Shown: one piece after another, positions 26,950 through 35,633 of the stretch | How positions within the stretch are numbered: the stretch's first letter is position 1 | How the letters are laid out: every line of letters starts with the position of its first letter | Source: Runella sp. SP2 | GTDB taxonomy: Bacteria; Bacteroidota; Bacteroidia; Cytophagales; Spirosomataceae | Direction of reading: 5' to 3' | Length of the DNA stretch: 64,000 nucleotides | Assembly: GCF_003711225.1 (NCBI RefSeq) | Contig: NZ_CP031030.1 | Coordinates: forward strand, 5,740,001 to 5,804,000 | Made by a program: the position numbers and the translations under genes | Notes under the pieces: generated by a model | Seen by the model: only the letters and a program-made list of their open reading frames with translations | Told to the model about the DNA's origin: nothing | Database searches by the model: none

Positions 26950-28161
26950 TTATCCAAACAATCGTACAGGCTCAAACGCTTGGCCGAGCACCAAACGAGA
27001 ATCCGCTTTGAGCCAGTCGTCGAGCAGCGTCGAATATATTTGACGAAAGTCTATTTTGTATTTTAAATCTCCGTTGTCCAAATCTGTCAAATCAGGCGCT
27101 TCCGACAGTACAGGCTTCGTACGGTGTGGCCCGCCAATGACAAATACGTTGTTGGCCGTACCGTGGTCGGTACCATTTGAGGCATTTTGTTTGACCCGAC
27201 GCCCAAACTCACTAAACGTCATAATCATGACATCATCAAGACGGTTAGTTGACTTTAGGTCTTCCACAAATACACCTACCGCTTCGGCGTACTGGCGCAA
27301 CAGGCGGTCTTGCTGGTCGTTTTGACGAATGTGCGTATCAAAACCCGACAGCGAAACGTAATACACCCGCGTGCTTACGCCCGAGGTAATCAGCTCCGCA
27401 ATAGTTTTGAGGCTTTTTCCTAATTCCGTTGTCGGATACAACTTACTAGATTTATGTATTTGGGCTTTGTTGTACACATATTCAGCCGACGACACGGTTT
27501 CTGCCAAGGTTTTGTACAAATACGCCACATTTTCGTGGTCGTCGGCAGGGGTTAGTTTTGAATTAGCTTTTACAAAACCATTTTGGGTTTGGGAAAACAG
27601 CTTTTCTGGATTCTGAAGCGCTAACCCGTTCAGATTTTTTCCCTTCAACGCCAAACTCAACGTATCGTCGATTTCGAGGGCTTGGTGCGGGGCGGCTTTG
27701 ACACTTTGACCCGTGCATTGTGCATCTAAATAGCGTCCAATCCAGCCCGTTGACAAATACTCGCTGGCACTGCTTCCCGTTTGCCAAATGTCCATCGAAC
27801 GAAAGTGCGAGCGGTCAGGATTTGGATATCCTACATTGTTGATAATTGATACTAACCCGTTGTCGTACAATTCTTTGATTTTTTCAAGGGCGGGATTCAG
27901 TCCAATGTCATCGTTTAGGCGCAACACATTCGTTGATTTTATGGCGATAGACGGCCGTTCACGGTAATAAATATCATTCCGAAACGGCACCACGGTATTG
28001 AGGCCATCGTTTCCTCCCGACAATTGGATGATGACAACCACTTTTTCGTTGAGCGTAGAAGGTGCGGAGTACTGCGTTTCGTAGGCTTTCAAAAATTGAG
28101 GGACTAATAACGAGCCTGCGGTCGTAAAAGTCGTATTTCTTAAAAATTCACGGCGTTTCAT
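26950..28161 (-). CDS. DUF1501 domain secreted protein
   Basis: A 403-residue exported protein. The N-terminus MKRREFLRNTTFTTAG resembles a Tat-like or Sec signal with a paired arginine. Family motifs are visible: QLSGGNDGLNTVVPF (about 47-61), GFDTHIRQNDQQDRLL, and FSEFGRRVKQNASNGTDHG, which contains the metal-ligand-like D and H of an alkaline-phosphatase/sulfatase-type fold. Enzymatic activity is not proven for the family. It lies 29 bp after the DUF1800 gene (28191-29627), its usual partner in Bacteroidota and Planctomycetota. Together they are thought to act at the cell envelope, possibly on polymers or surface filaments. Confidence 0.9.
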   Translation of the reverse strand: MKRREFLRNTTFTTAGSLLVPQFLKAYETQYSAPSTLNEKVVVIIQLSGGNDGLNTVVPFRNDIYYRERPSIAIKSTNVLRLNDDIGLNPALEKIKELYDNGLVSIINNVGYPNPDRSHFRSMDIWQTGSSASEYLSTGWIGRYLDAQCTGQSVKAAPHQALEIDDTLSLALKGKNLNGLALQNPEKLFSQTQNGFVKANSKLTPADDHENVAYLYKTLAETVSSAEYVYNKAQIHKSSKLYPTTELGKSLKTIAELITSGVSTRVYYVSLSGFDTHIRQNDQQDRLLRQYAEAVGVFVEDLKSTNRLDDVMIMTFSEFGRRVKQNASNGTDHGTANNVFVIGGPHRTKPVLSEAPDLTDLDNGDLKYKIDFRQIYSTLLDDWLKADSRLVLGQAFEPVRLFG

Positions 28162-28190
28162 GGTGCTAGTGGTAGTTATAGATAGTGTGT

Positions 28191-29627
28191 TTAACCTACT
28201 TGATACTCAGGAATTGACATCAACGCCACTGTCAGCTGTTTGACACGCTCGACTCGGCTTGGGGCATTTCCTTGTTTATCAATTTGTTTTAACAAAGAGC
28301 TGTTAATAGGTACTTGTATCAAATGTAATGCCAGAGCTTGGGTAAGCTCCTGTTCAGAAAAAGAATTGAAAAATGAGGCGAACTTTTCCCAATTCATCGT
28401 TACCTCAAATTTATTTTTCCGCTTCACCGTTTCTTCATTCGCATCCCCGCTTTCTTTTACGCTTGCCGCCAGCATTTCGTTGCGAAAAAGTACTTTTGGC
28501 AGCTGCATTCTTGTCAGCAAACTTGAGCTATCAATCCAGGCAGTTCCCGATGGCCAGCCCGCCACGTTGGGGGGATTGAACAACGTTTGCCCCAATAATT
28601 TTTGAGCGTACAAAACAGGGGTTTTATCCACAAAATCCATTTGGAGCGTTCGTTGCATTCCCGCTAATAATTCGACGGGCGATTTGATTTGTGCCCCAAT
28701 ATTGACAGGATCGTAAAACCAATCCTGTGTAAATACATACTCCATCACCTCCAAAATGTCACCATCGGTGCGTAAAAAGCGATTTGTCAATGCCTCAATG
28801 TGCTCGGGATTTACTTTTTGATTGACAAAATAGCGGTACAGTTTGGTAGAAATAAACTGAGCTGTTTTGGGATTGGACAGTAGCATATCCACTACGTCTT
28901 CTCCCGTGAAGTTGCCCGTTTTACCAAATACCGTTTTGGTACCTTCGTCGTGGAATACCTGCCGAAACACAAACTCTCCTTGGCCGTTGAATCCCCAGCC
29001 CGTAAACGCCCTTGCGGCTTCTTTTACGTCGGTTTCGGTATAATTTCCGCGCCCCAGCGTAAACAATTCCATTACCTCACGGGCAAAGTTTTCGTTAGGG
29101 CTTTTTTTACGATTTTGTTGGTTGTTCAAAAATTGAAGCATGGCGGCATCTTTGGAAATGGCCATCAGCAAATCACCAAATTTGCCAAGGGCATGGCGGC
29201 GCAAGGTATTGTTTTGCTGCTGAACAAAGAGCGCCATTCTGCTACGACACGCGAAATGATTGTGCCAAAACAAGGTCATTTTTTCCCGAAAAGCCCCCTG
29301 TCCTTGCCCCATTCGAGCCACCCACGCATCGTTTAAGTTTCCAATGCTTTCGCGGCGCTCTTCGGCTACGGCCTTTAGTTTATCTTTGATTCCTTCAAGT
29401 TCTTCCGTAGGGTTGGCTTTCATATCGCGTTTATCATTCCGCAACGAAAAATAGGGCATTGGCCCAACAACATTGAAGTCGTGAACCTCTTTACTGTCTC
29501 GAATAAAATCCTTGACTACCCGATGCTTAGGGGCAGAGAGCGCTGCTTTGACCTCATCGGGCGAAGCCCCAAACCCTGCCCTCCAAAAAAAGTGCTGAAG
29601 CTGACGCTGGTGTGAATTTGCTTCCAT
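28191..29627 (-). CDS. DUF1800 domain protein
   Basis: A 478-residue protein with the family motifs FFWRAGFGASPDEV near the start, KMTLFWHNHFA, NENFAREVMELFTLGRG, YTETDVKEAARAFTGW and FNPPNVAGWP. No clear signal peptide is visible at the chosen ATG. It is the first gene of a two-gene operon with the DUF1501 gene. Members of this pair always occur together and their biochemical role is not established. The C-terminal 70 residues (FFNSFSEQELTQALALHLIQ) are helical and less typical. Confidence 0.9.
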   Translation of the reverse strand: MEANSHQRQLQHFFWRAGFGASPDEVKAALSAPKHRVVKDFIRDSKEVHDFNVVGPMPYFSLRNDKRDMKANPTEELEGIKDKLKAVAEERRESIGNLNDAWVARMGQGQGAFREKMTLFWHNHFACRSRMALFVQQQNNTLRRHALGKFGDLLMAISKDAAMLQFLNNQQNRKKSPNENFAREVMELFTLGRGNYTETDVKEAARAFTGWGFNGQGEFVFRQVFHDEGTKTVFGKTGNFTGEDVVDMLLSNPKTAQFISTKLYRYFVNQKVNPEHIEALTNRFLRTDGDILEVMEYVFTQDWFYDPVNIGAQIKSPVELLAGMQRTLQMDFVDKTPVLYAQKLLGQTLFNPPNVAGWPSGTAWIDSSSLLTRMQLPKVLFRNEMLAASVKESGDANEETVKRKNKFEVTMNWEKFASFFNSFSEQELTQALALHLIQVPINSSLLKQIDKQGNAPSRVERVKQLTVALMSIPEYQVG

Positions 29628-29694
29628 AGTGTTTCCTTGAACTGTTTTTTTCTTAGAATCACTTAGAAGGAATAGGTTTAATGAAGCTACATTA

Positions 29695-29731
29695 AAAAAT
29701 CCCCTGCTAGACTTGCTAACAGGGGATTTTT
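29695..29731 (-). terminator. Rho-independent terminator of the symporter gene
   Basis: AAAAATCCCCTG / CAGGGGATTTTT stem with a 13-base loop, 21 bp after the symporter stop, with T-rich flanks on both strands. Confidence 0.9.
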
Positions 29732-29751
29732 AGAAAAAACGAATATTTAGC

Positions 29752-31365
29752 TTACCAGAATACAGTGTAAAGAACAGCTACCACAACTACTACAACGGCA
29801 GCTCCAACGGCAAATGTGCCTTTTACACGGAACATCGACGCATCAATTTCAAGTCCTTTATCGCTTGGTTTCCAAAGTCCGAGGGCAATCATCACTGCCA
29901 CACAGATAAGGAACACGATTCCCATACGGTCGAGGAACGGCACTGTTGACCAGTCAGCGCCTGGGAGCCAGTTGTTGTGCATTGAAAACGCCAACAAGAA
30001 ACCACCCACGATGGCAAACATAGCGCCCGCCGAATTGGTCTTTTTCCAGAAAAATCCTAACAAGAAGGCCGCAAATACCCCTGGAGAAACCAAGCCTGTC
30101 ATTTCTTGAATGAACTGGAATCCACCTTTTTTATCAATACCCATGTAAGGAGAAATGACAATCGCCAAAATCATCGCAACGACAATCGTTACCCGTCCCA
30201 TCCAAACCAATTTTTTCTCATCGGCTTCAGGAGCAATGTATTTTTTGTAAATGTCCAACGTGAAAATGGTCGAAATACTGTTTGCTTTTCCAGCCAATGA
30301 CGCCACAATCGCGGCCGTTAGTGCCGCAAACGAAAGCCCTTTCAAACCTACTGGCAGCAGGTTAAGCAATACAGGGTACGCACGGTCTTGATTTAGCTCT
30401 CCACCTTCAAGCATTTCAGTTTGGAATAAGCCGTGTTGGTACAACGTATAAGCAGCAATCCCTGGCAAAACCACGATGATTGGCATCAAAAGCTTCAAAA
30501 ATGCGGCAAACAAAATCCCTTCACGAGCCGTCTTGAGGTCGGCACCAAGGGCCCGTTGCGTAATGTATTGGTTACATCCCCAATAGTTAAGATTCACAAT
30601 CCACATCCCACCAATTAATACGGTAAGCCCTGGAAGCGCCATGTATTGTGGGTGTCCTTCTTTAAATATCATGTGGAAGTGGTCTTCCGAATGTTCCATC
30701 ATGGTTTTAAACGCACCCGCCAAACCTGGCGCATTAAATTCTTGCGACACCAAATCCATGGCAAGGTAAGTAGTAGCCAAACCTCCTAAAATCAAGAAAA
30801 ACACCTGAATTACGTCGGTGTAACCAATTACTTTCATCCCTCCTACCGTAATTAAAACGGCAAAAATGGCCAAGCACCACATACAAACTGTAAAGTCAAT
30901 TCCTGAGATGGTCGATACGGCCAAAGCTCCTAAAAACAGGATTGAGGTTAGGTTTACCAATACGTACAAAAACAACCAGAAAATCGCCATAATCAAGCTA
31001 ACGGTGGTATTGTAGCGTTGATTCAAAAACTGAGGCATGGTAAATATCCTGTTTTTGAGGTAGATAGGCATAAAGAATATCCCTACAACAAGGAGTGTTG
31101 CGGCCGCCATCCATTCATAAGTAGAAATGGCAAGTCCCATCAAAAACCCATTTCCTGACATTCCGATAAACTGCTCTGCCGAAATGTTGGAGGCAATAAG
31201 AGAGGCGCCAATCGCCCACCAAGTCAGTGAACCTTCGGCGAGGAAGAAGTCGGTGGTACTTGCTTCGGCTGATTTTTTTCGTTGGTAAATCCAGTAACCG
31301 TAGCCTGCGACTACGACAAAATACACTAGAAAGACTAAGTAGTCTAGGGTTTGGAGTTTTTGCAT
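29752..31365 (-). CDS. Sodium:solute symporter (SSS family, sugar/SGLT-like)
   Basis: A 537-residue polytopic membrane protein. An upstream TTG start at 31401 exists, but MQKLQTLDYLVFLVYF at the ATG 31365 gives the normal N-terminus. About 14 membrane helices. The diagnostic ASLIASNISAEQFIGMSG stretch in the second or third helix and YWGCNQYITQRALGA in the middle match the SGLT-like branch that imports sugars with sodium. The final helix is rich in Val and Ala. The exact substrate cannot be read from the sequence. It is monocistronic, with a terminator at 29695-29731. Confidence 0.9.
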   Translation of the reverse strand: MQKLQTLDYLVFLVYFVVVAGYGYWIYQRKKSAEASTTDFFLAEGSLTWWAIGASLIASNISAEQFIGMSGNGFLMGLAISTYEWMAAATLLVVGIFFMPIYLKNRIFTMPQFLNQRYNTTVSLIMAIFWLFLYVLVNLTSILFLGALAVSTISGIDFTVCMWCLAIFAVLITVGGMKVIGYTDVIQVFFLILGGLATTYLAMDLVSQEFNAPGLAGAFKTMMEHSEDHFHMIFKEGHPQYMALPGLTVLIGGMWIVNLNYWGCNQYITQRALGADLKTAREGILFAAFLKLLMPIIVVLPGIAAYTLYQHGLFQTEMLEGGELNQDRAYPVLLNLLPVGLKGLSFAALTAAIVASLAGKANSISTIFTLDIYKKYIAPEADEKKLVWMGRVTIVVAMILAIVISPYMGIDKKGGFQFIQEMTGLVSPGVFAAFLLGFFWKKTNSAGAMFAIVGGFLLAFSMHNNWLPGADWSTVPFLDRMGIVFLICVAVMIALGLWKPSDKGLEIDASMFRVKGTFAVGAAVVVVVVAVLYTVFW

Positions 31366-31463
31366 TTTAATTGCTGGGAGGTTAGTTGTTATTAGGGTCA
31401 AATACGTCGCAAGATACGGAAACGTCCATAAAAAAGTAGAAAAAATACCGTTTTAATACTATT

Positions 31464-32291
31464 TTACAAAATAATCGTTCGGTTGCCGTGAATAAACACA
31501 CGGTCGTTGAAAACCAGCTTCAATGCCTTCGACAACACCGATTTTTCAGTGTCTTTACCAAGAGTGGCCATGTCAAATGCCGTCAAGCGGTGATCTACTT
31601 CCTTCACATCTTGGGCAATGATGGGGCCTTCGTCCAAATTATCGTTTACAAAATGCGCCGTCGCTCCAATGATTTTTACCCCTCTGTCGTATGCTTGTCG
31701 GTACGGATTAGCCCCAATAAACGCAGGTAAAAACGAATGGTGAATATTGACAATTCGGTTAGGGTAATGTTTCACAAAGTCCGAAGTAAGCACGCGCATA
31801 TATTTGGCTAACACCAGATACTCAGGCTGATAGATTTCGAGGGTGCGTAAAATTGCCTCTTCGTGCTCTTCGCGGGTTTTGTGTTCGTGGGAGATGTAGT
31901 GAAAAGGAATCCCAAATTTGCTCACCAACGGCTGCAATGTATTATAGTTACTCACCACCGCCTGAATCGTTGCGTCAAGTTCATCAAAAGCGTACCGTAT
32001 CAACAACTCGCCAAGGCAATGATGCTCTTTGGTGACAAATAAAATCACGTCTTTCTTTTTCTTTGGATTCAACCGTAGGTTAAGTCCCGCAGGAAGTGTA
32101 GCCGTTAAATCATCCAAAATACTCTTCGGATTCCCCTCTCCCTCAAATTCAGTACGCATAAAAAATTGACCCGACGGACTCACGTATTCGTCCTGACTAA
32201 TAATATTTTGGTTGTGATTGTACAGCACATGCGTGACTTGGTAGATGAGTCCTTTGTGGTCTGGACCATCCATGAGGAGAATCTGCTTCAT
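31464..32291 (-). CDS. purU: Formyltetrahydrofolate deformylase
   Basis: Hydrolyses 10-formyltetrahydrofolate to formate and tetrahydrofolate, balancing the one-carbon pool and feeding formate to purine synthesis. From the ATG at 32291 the protein has 275 residues, close to E. coli PurU (280). An alternative ATG at 32354 adds 21 residues that do not match the family. N-terminal ACT domain (DGPDHKGLIYQVTHVLYNHNQNI) and C-terminal formyltransferase-like domain with the catalytic region IVNIHHSFLPAFIGANPYRQ, GATAHFVNDNLDEGPI, and the conserved ending VFIHGNRTIIL. All key residues (N, H and D of the formyltransferase fold) appear present. Confidence 0.95.
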   Translation of the reverse strand: MKQILLMDGPDHKGLIYQVTHVLYNHNQNIISQDEYVSPSGQFFMRTEFEGEGNPKSILDDLTATLPAGLNLRLNPKKKKDVILFVTKEHHCLGELLIRYAFDELDATIQAVVSNYNTLQPLVSKFGIPFHYISHEHKTREEHEEAILRTLEIYQPEYLVLAKYMRVLTSDFVKHYPNRIVNIHHSFLPAFIGANPYRQAYDRGVKIIGATAHFVNDNLDEGPIIAQDVKEVDHRLTAFDMATLGKDTEKSVLSKALKLVFNDRVFIHGNRTIIL

Positions 32292-32466
32292 TCGAAGGTC
32301 AAAGTTGAATTGGTATTTTTGTTCAAATGTACGAATTAAGGCTATTTTACCCATTTTTTGAGCAAATATCCTTCTTATTCACCGCCGTTAGTGTAAATCC
32401 CCCCCTTTGGGTGAACCCTCACACGTAGCCTAGGTAGTAGTTTTGGACTACCAAACTCATACAGCT

Positions 32467-34896
32467 ATGTTTCGTTTTACATTACTTTTATTGCTTTGTG
32501 GGGCTACACATGCTCTTTTTGCCCAAACACTCTCTGGACGCGTCACGGATGAAGTCGGGAAAGGTGTTGAATTTGCCACCGTTACTCTTTTACGAGCCAA
32601 TGATTCGACCCTCGTCAAAGGCGAAATTACGGATGCTCAAGGGGATTTTTCCTTCGAAAAAGTCGCTTTTGGCCGTTTTTTTGTTCGAGTTAGTCAAGTT
32701 GGCTACGCGCCGTTTAGCAGCCCTATTTTTGTCCTCAATTCCGAAACACCTACCCTTCATTTACGCACGTTGGCTCTGACCCAAGCCGCGCAAAACCTCA
32801 ACGAAGTCACGGTGCGCAGTACCAAACCCTTTATCGAACGTCAACTTGATAAAACGATTGTCAATGTCGAAAACAGTATTGTCAGTGCGGGAAGCAATGC
32901 GCTCGAAGTGCTTGAACGCTCACCTGGCGTAGTTATTGACCCAAACGACAACCTCAGCCTCAAAGGTAAGCAGGGTGTTGTGGTGATGATAAATGGTAAA
33001 CCTTCCGTTATTTCTAACCAAGACCTTGCCAACTACCTGCGAGGCTTGCCTGCCAATACCCTAGAAAAAATTGAAATCATCACCAATCCGTCGGCCAAAT
33101 ACGACGCCGCAGGAAACGCGGGTATTTTGAATTTGGTACTAAAAAAAGACCAAAGCCTCGGCACCAACGGCACGCTAAGTTTGTCGTATGGGCAAGGCGT
33201 TTACGCAAAAACGACCGAAGGAGTAACGTTCAACCACCGCAACAAAAAAATCAACCTCTACGGAAACTATAATTACTCCTACCGCAAAGGATTTAGCCAC
33301 CTCCGCCTCGACCGTCAGTTTTATAAAAACTCGGCTTTAGAAGGCGTTTTTGACCAAGATAATTTTATTCGTTTTCCCTTCAAGACCCATACCGCTCGCC
33401 TTGGGCTTGACTATTCTCTATCATCAAAAACGATGATTGGGGCGCTCATTACGGGGCTGGACAATCGCTTTAACCCCGTCGGAAATACCACAACACGCGT
33501 TTTGGATGGCCAACGAAATTTTCTCCGAAACGACTTAAATACCAATGATTCTAAAGACAAATTGCAAAACTACGCGGCCAACCTCAACCTCAAGCACAAT
33601 TTCGATACCAAAGGCCACGAGCTAAGCATAGACGCCGATTATGTCCATTACCAAAACACTTCTGACCAACGCTTTGATACCGATTTCTTGGATGGCTTGG
33701 GGCAAAAAGTGCTGCCAACCACTATTTTAACGGGCGACATTGCGGGTTCTTTAGACATCAAATCGCTCAAATTTGATTACACCCGCCCACTCAAACAAAA
33801 AGCAAAATTAGAATTGGGAGCAAAAAGTAGCTTTGTTCGTGCCGACAATGACCTCAAATACTACAACCTCAGCGACGGACAACCTGTATTTGACCCTCGG
33901 CAAAGCAATCATTTTATTTACAACGAAAACATCAATGCTGGCTACCTCAACTTTGCCAAAGAGCTGAATAAAATCAATTTTCAATTGGGTTTACGCGTCG
34001 AACAAACCCGCCTTAACGGAAACCAACTTGCAACTCAAGCACAGTTTGACACGTCTTATACGCGACTCTTTCCCAGTGCTTTTATCAACTACAAACACTC
34101 CAAAACCCACCATTGGGGACTTTCGCTGAGCCGCCGCATCGACCGCCCAAGCTATAAACAACTCAATCCGTTTAAGTTTTTTATCAACAACAGCACCTAC
34201 AGCGAAGGAAACCCCTACTTACAACCGCAGTTTACGTATTCTCTCGAACTGTCGCACACCTACAAAGACCAAATCACAACGACTCTTTCCTACAGCAAGA
34301 CGTTCAATAACATCACAGAAGTTATCGTTCCTGCCGATGGTGAAGAAAAAATTACCATTCAAACCAACCGAAATTTGACCGAGTTTGAGTTTTGGGGAAT
34401 CAACGTTTCGGCACCCATCCAAGTGGCCAAGTGGTGGAATAGTGTCAACAACATCAATACTTATTACGGAAAATACACGGGTTTTACGGCCAATACGCCA
34501 CTGCAAAATGGGAATTTCAACATAAATATCAACAGTAATAACAGCTTTACACTTGGCAAAAAAGGCTACGTAGCTGAGCTTACCGTCGTGTATCGTGCCC
34601 GCGAGATTTATGGATACATGGACGTCTTACCAACGGGGCAACTGTCGGTTGGAATTCAAAAAACCTTCTGGCAACGCAAAGGGACGTTGAAACTCAACGC
34701 CACTGATTTGCTTTATACTCAAATCGGACGCGCTACCGTGACCTTCAATGATTACGTAGAAATATTTCGGGTAAACCGTGATACGCGCGTAGCGACATTG
34801 TCTTTTTCGTACCGTTTTGGGAACAACAAAGTGACCCAGTCGCGCCGTAGAAATTCGGGGGTTGAAGATGAAAAACGCCGAGTAGGAGCCAGTTAA
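32467..34896 (+). CDS. TonB-dependent outer-membrane receptor with CarboxypepD_reg domain
   Basis: An 809-residue outer-membrane protein. The frame extends to a TTG at 32443, but the ATG at 32467 gives a clean signal peptide MFRFTLLLLLCGATHALFAQ. Order: carboxypeptidase-regulatory-like beta-sandwich (about 21-105, LSGRVTDEVGKGVEFATVTL), plug domain (about 115-215, LERSPGVVIDPNDNLSLKGK and ITNPSAKYDAAGNAGILNL), then a beta-barrel of the OMP_b-brl_3 family ending LSFSYRFGNNK plus a short basic tail. No partner SusD, so it probably is not a SusC-type glycan importer. Substrate unknown. Confidence 0.9.
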   Translation: MFRFTLLLLLCGATHALFAQTLSGRVTDEVGKGVEFATVTLLRANDSTLVKGEITDAQGDFSFEKVAFGRFFVRVSQVGYAPFSSPIFVLNSETPTLHLRTLALTQAAQNLNEVTVRSTKPFIERQLDKTIVNVENSIVSAGSNALEVLERSPGVVIDPNDNLSLKGKQGVVVMINGKPSVISNQDLANYLRGLPANTLEKIEIITNPSAKYDAAGNAGILNLVLKKDQSLGTNGTLSLSYGQGVYAKTTEGVTFNHRNKKINLYGNYNYSYRKGFSHLRLDRQFYKNSALEGVFDQDNFIRFPFKTHTARLGLDYSLSSKTMIGALITGLDNRFNPVGNTTTRVLDGQRNFLRNDLNTNDSKDKLQNYAANLNLKHNFDTKGHELSIDADYVHYQNTSDQRFDTDFLDGLGQKVLPTTILTGDIAGSLDIKSLKFDYTRPLKQKAKLELGAKSSFVRADNDLKYYNLSDGQPVFDPRQSNHFIYNENINAGYLNFAKELNKINFQLGLRVEQTRLNGNQLATQAQFDTSYTRLFPSAFINYKHSKTHHWGLSLSRRIDRPSYKQLNPFKFFINNSTYSEGNPYLQPQFTYSLELSHTYKDQITTTLSYSKTFNNITEVIVPADGEEKITIQTNRNLTEFEFWGINVSAPIQVAKWWNSVNNINTYYGKYTGFTANTPLQNGNFNININSNNSFTLGKKGYVAELTVVYRAREIYGYMDVLPTGQLSVGIQKTFWQRKGTLKLNATDLLYTQIGRATVTFNDYVEIFRVNRDTRVATLSFSYRFGNNKVTQSRRRNSGVEDEKRRVGAS

Positions 34897-35009
34897 CCCC
34901 ATTTAACATACTTTAACGGAACGAATAGCGCTTCATTGATTCAAAATTCTGATGTTTGCACAAGGTTTCCAAACCCCTATTAGCAGCCTTGTTTTATCAA
35001 GATTTTTAA

Positions 35010-35519
35010 ATGAAACGACCCTTCCATGCAACGTTCCCCTGGCATTTCGCATCTTATTACAAAATGAGCAGCATTATGACGGGGGAGCGATTTCATTTTG
35101 GGCATTTATTCAGGCGCGTGTCACTGGGTTTTCTCGGTCGGCGCCCGCAAGAACGTCCCAGTCAGCTCGTTCACCGACTCTTTTTTTTATTAAGCCAAGA
35201 AAAACTCTACCTGTCTCCTCATTTCTCACTCGACTCGCTGGCCCTTCGCCTCAACGTTGCGCCATCGCTGCTATCCAAAGCGCTCTGCGAAACCATCGAA
35301 CAAGATTTTTTAGAGCTTATCAATTATTACCGCATTCAGGAAGCCAAGAAAATTCTTGCCAACCCCAATAACATCGAGGTCTGTCTCGAAAATATTTCGT
35401 CCCACTTGGGGTATCTTTCGCACAGCAACTTCCTCAAAACCTTCTACCAACATACCCTTCTTACTCCCGATGAATACCGCCAACAAATGAACTTGGTGTG
35501 CGGGCCGTTGGATTCTTAG
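35010..35519 (+). CDS. Small AraC-type helix-turn-helix protein
   Basis: A 169-residue protein; ATGs at 35064 and 35076 are alternatives. The C-terminal 100 residues match an AraC/XylS DNA-binding domain: LDSLALRLNVAPSLLSKALCE (first helix-turn-helix), FLELINYYRIQEAKKIL, and ISSHLGYLSHSNFLKTFYQHTLLTPDEYRQ (second). The N-terminal 65 residues are basic and aromatic and do not resemble a ligand domain. It is possibly a degenerate or partial AraC regulator. It lies between the TonB receptor and the fatty-acid oxidation gene, with gaps of about 110 bp on each side; its target is unknown. Confidence 0.75.
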   Translation: MKRPFHATFPWHFASYYKMSSIMTGERFHFGHLFRRVSLGFLGRRPQERPSQLVHRLFFLLSQEKLYLSPHFSLDSLALRLNVAPSLLSKALCETIEQDFLELINYYRIQEAKKILANPNNIEVCLENISSHLGYLSHSNFLKTFYQHTLLTPDEYRQQMNLVCGPLDS

Positions 35520-35581
35520 CTACTTGAAGTGGTTGTCAGAGATATTTTTTGAAAATATTATGCTTGCATACTATTTTTTTC

Positions 35582-35589
35582 TACTTTTG
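35582..35589 (+). promoter_or_regulatory. TAnnTTTG -7 box upstream of the FadN-like gene
   Basis: TACTTTTG is a perfect Bacteroidota -7 element 44 bp before the ATG at 35634. The -33 TTG is less clear (35564-35566, spacer only 15 bp). Confidence 0.45.
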
Positions 35590-35633
35590 GTTCACCAAAA
35601 ATATCTCATTCAACACATACTGATTTAGATACA

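Noticed and set aside
26942-26950. Possible fusion or overlap of the kinase and DUF1501 genes
   Set aside because: They are convergent with separate stop codons and a 3-bp gap; no functional link is implied.
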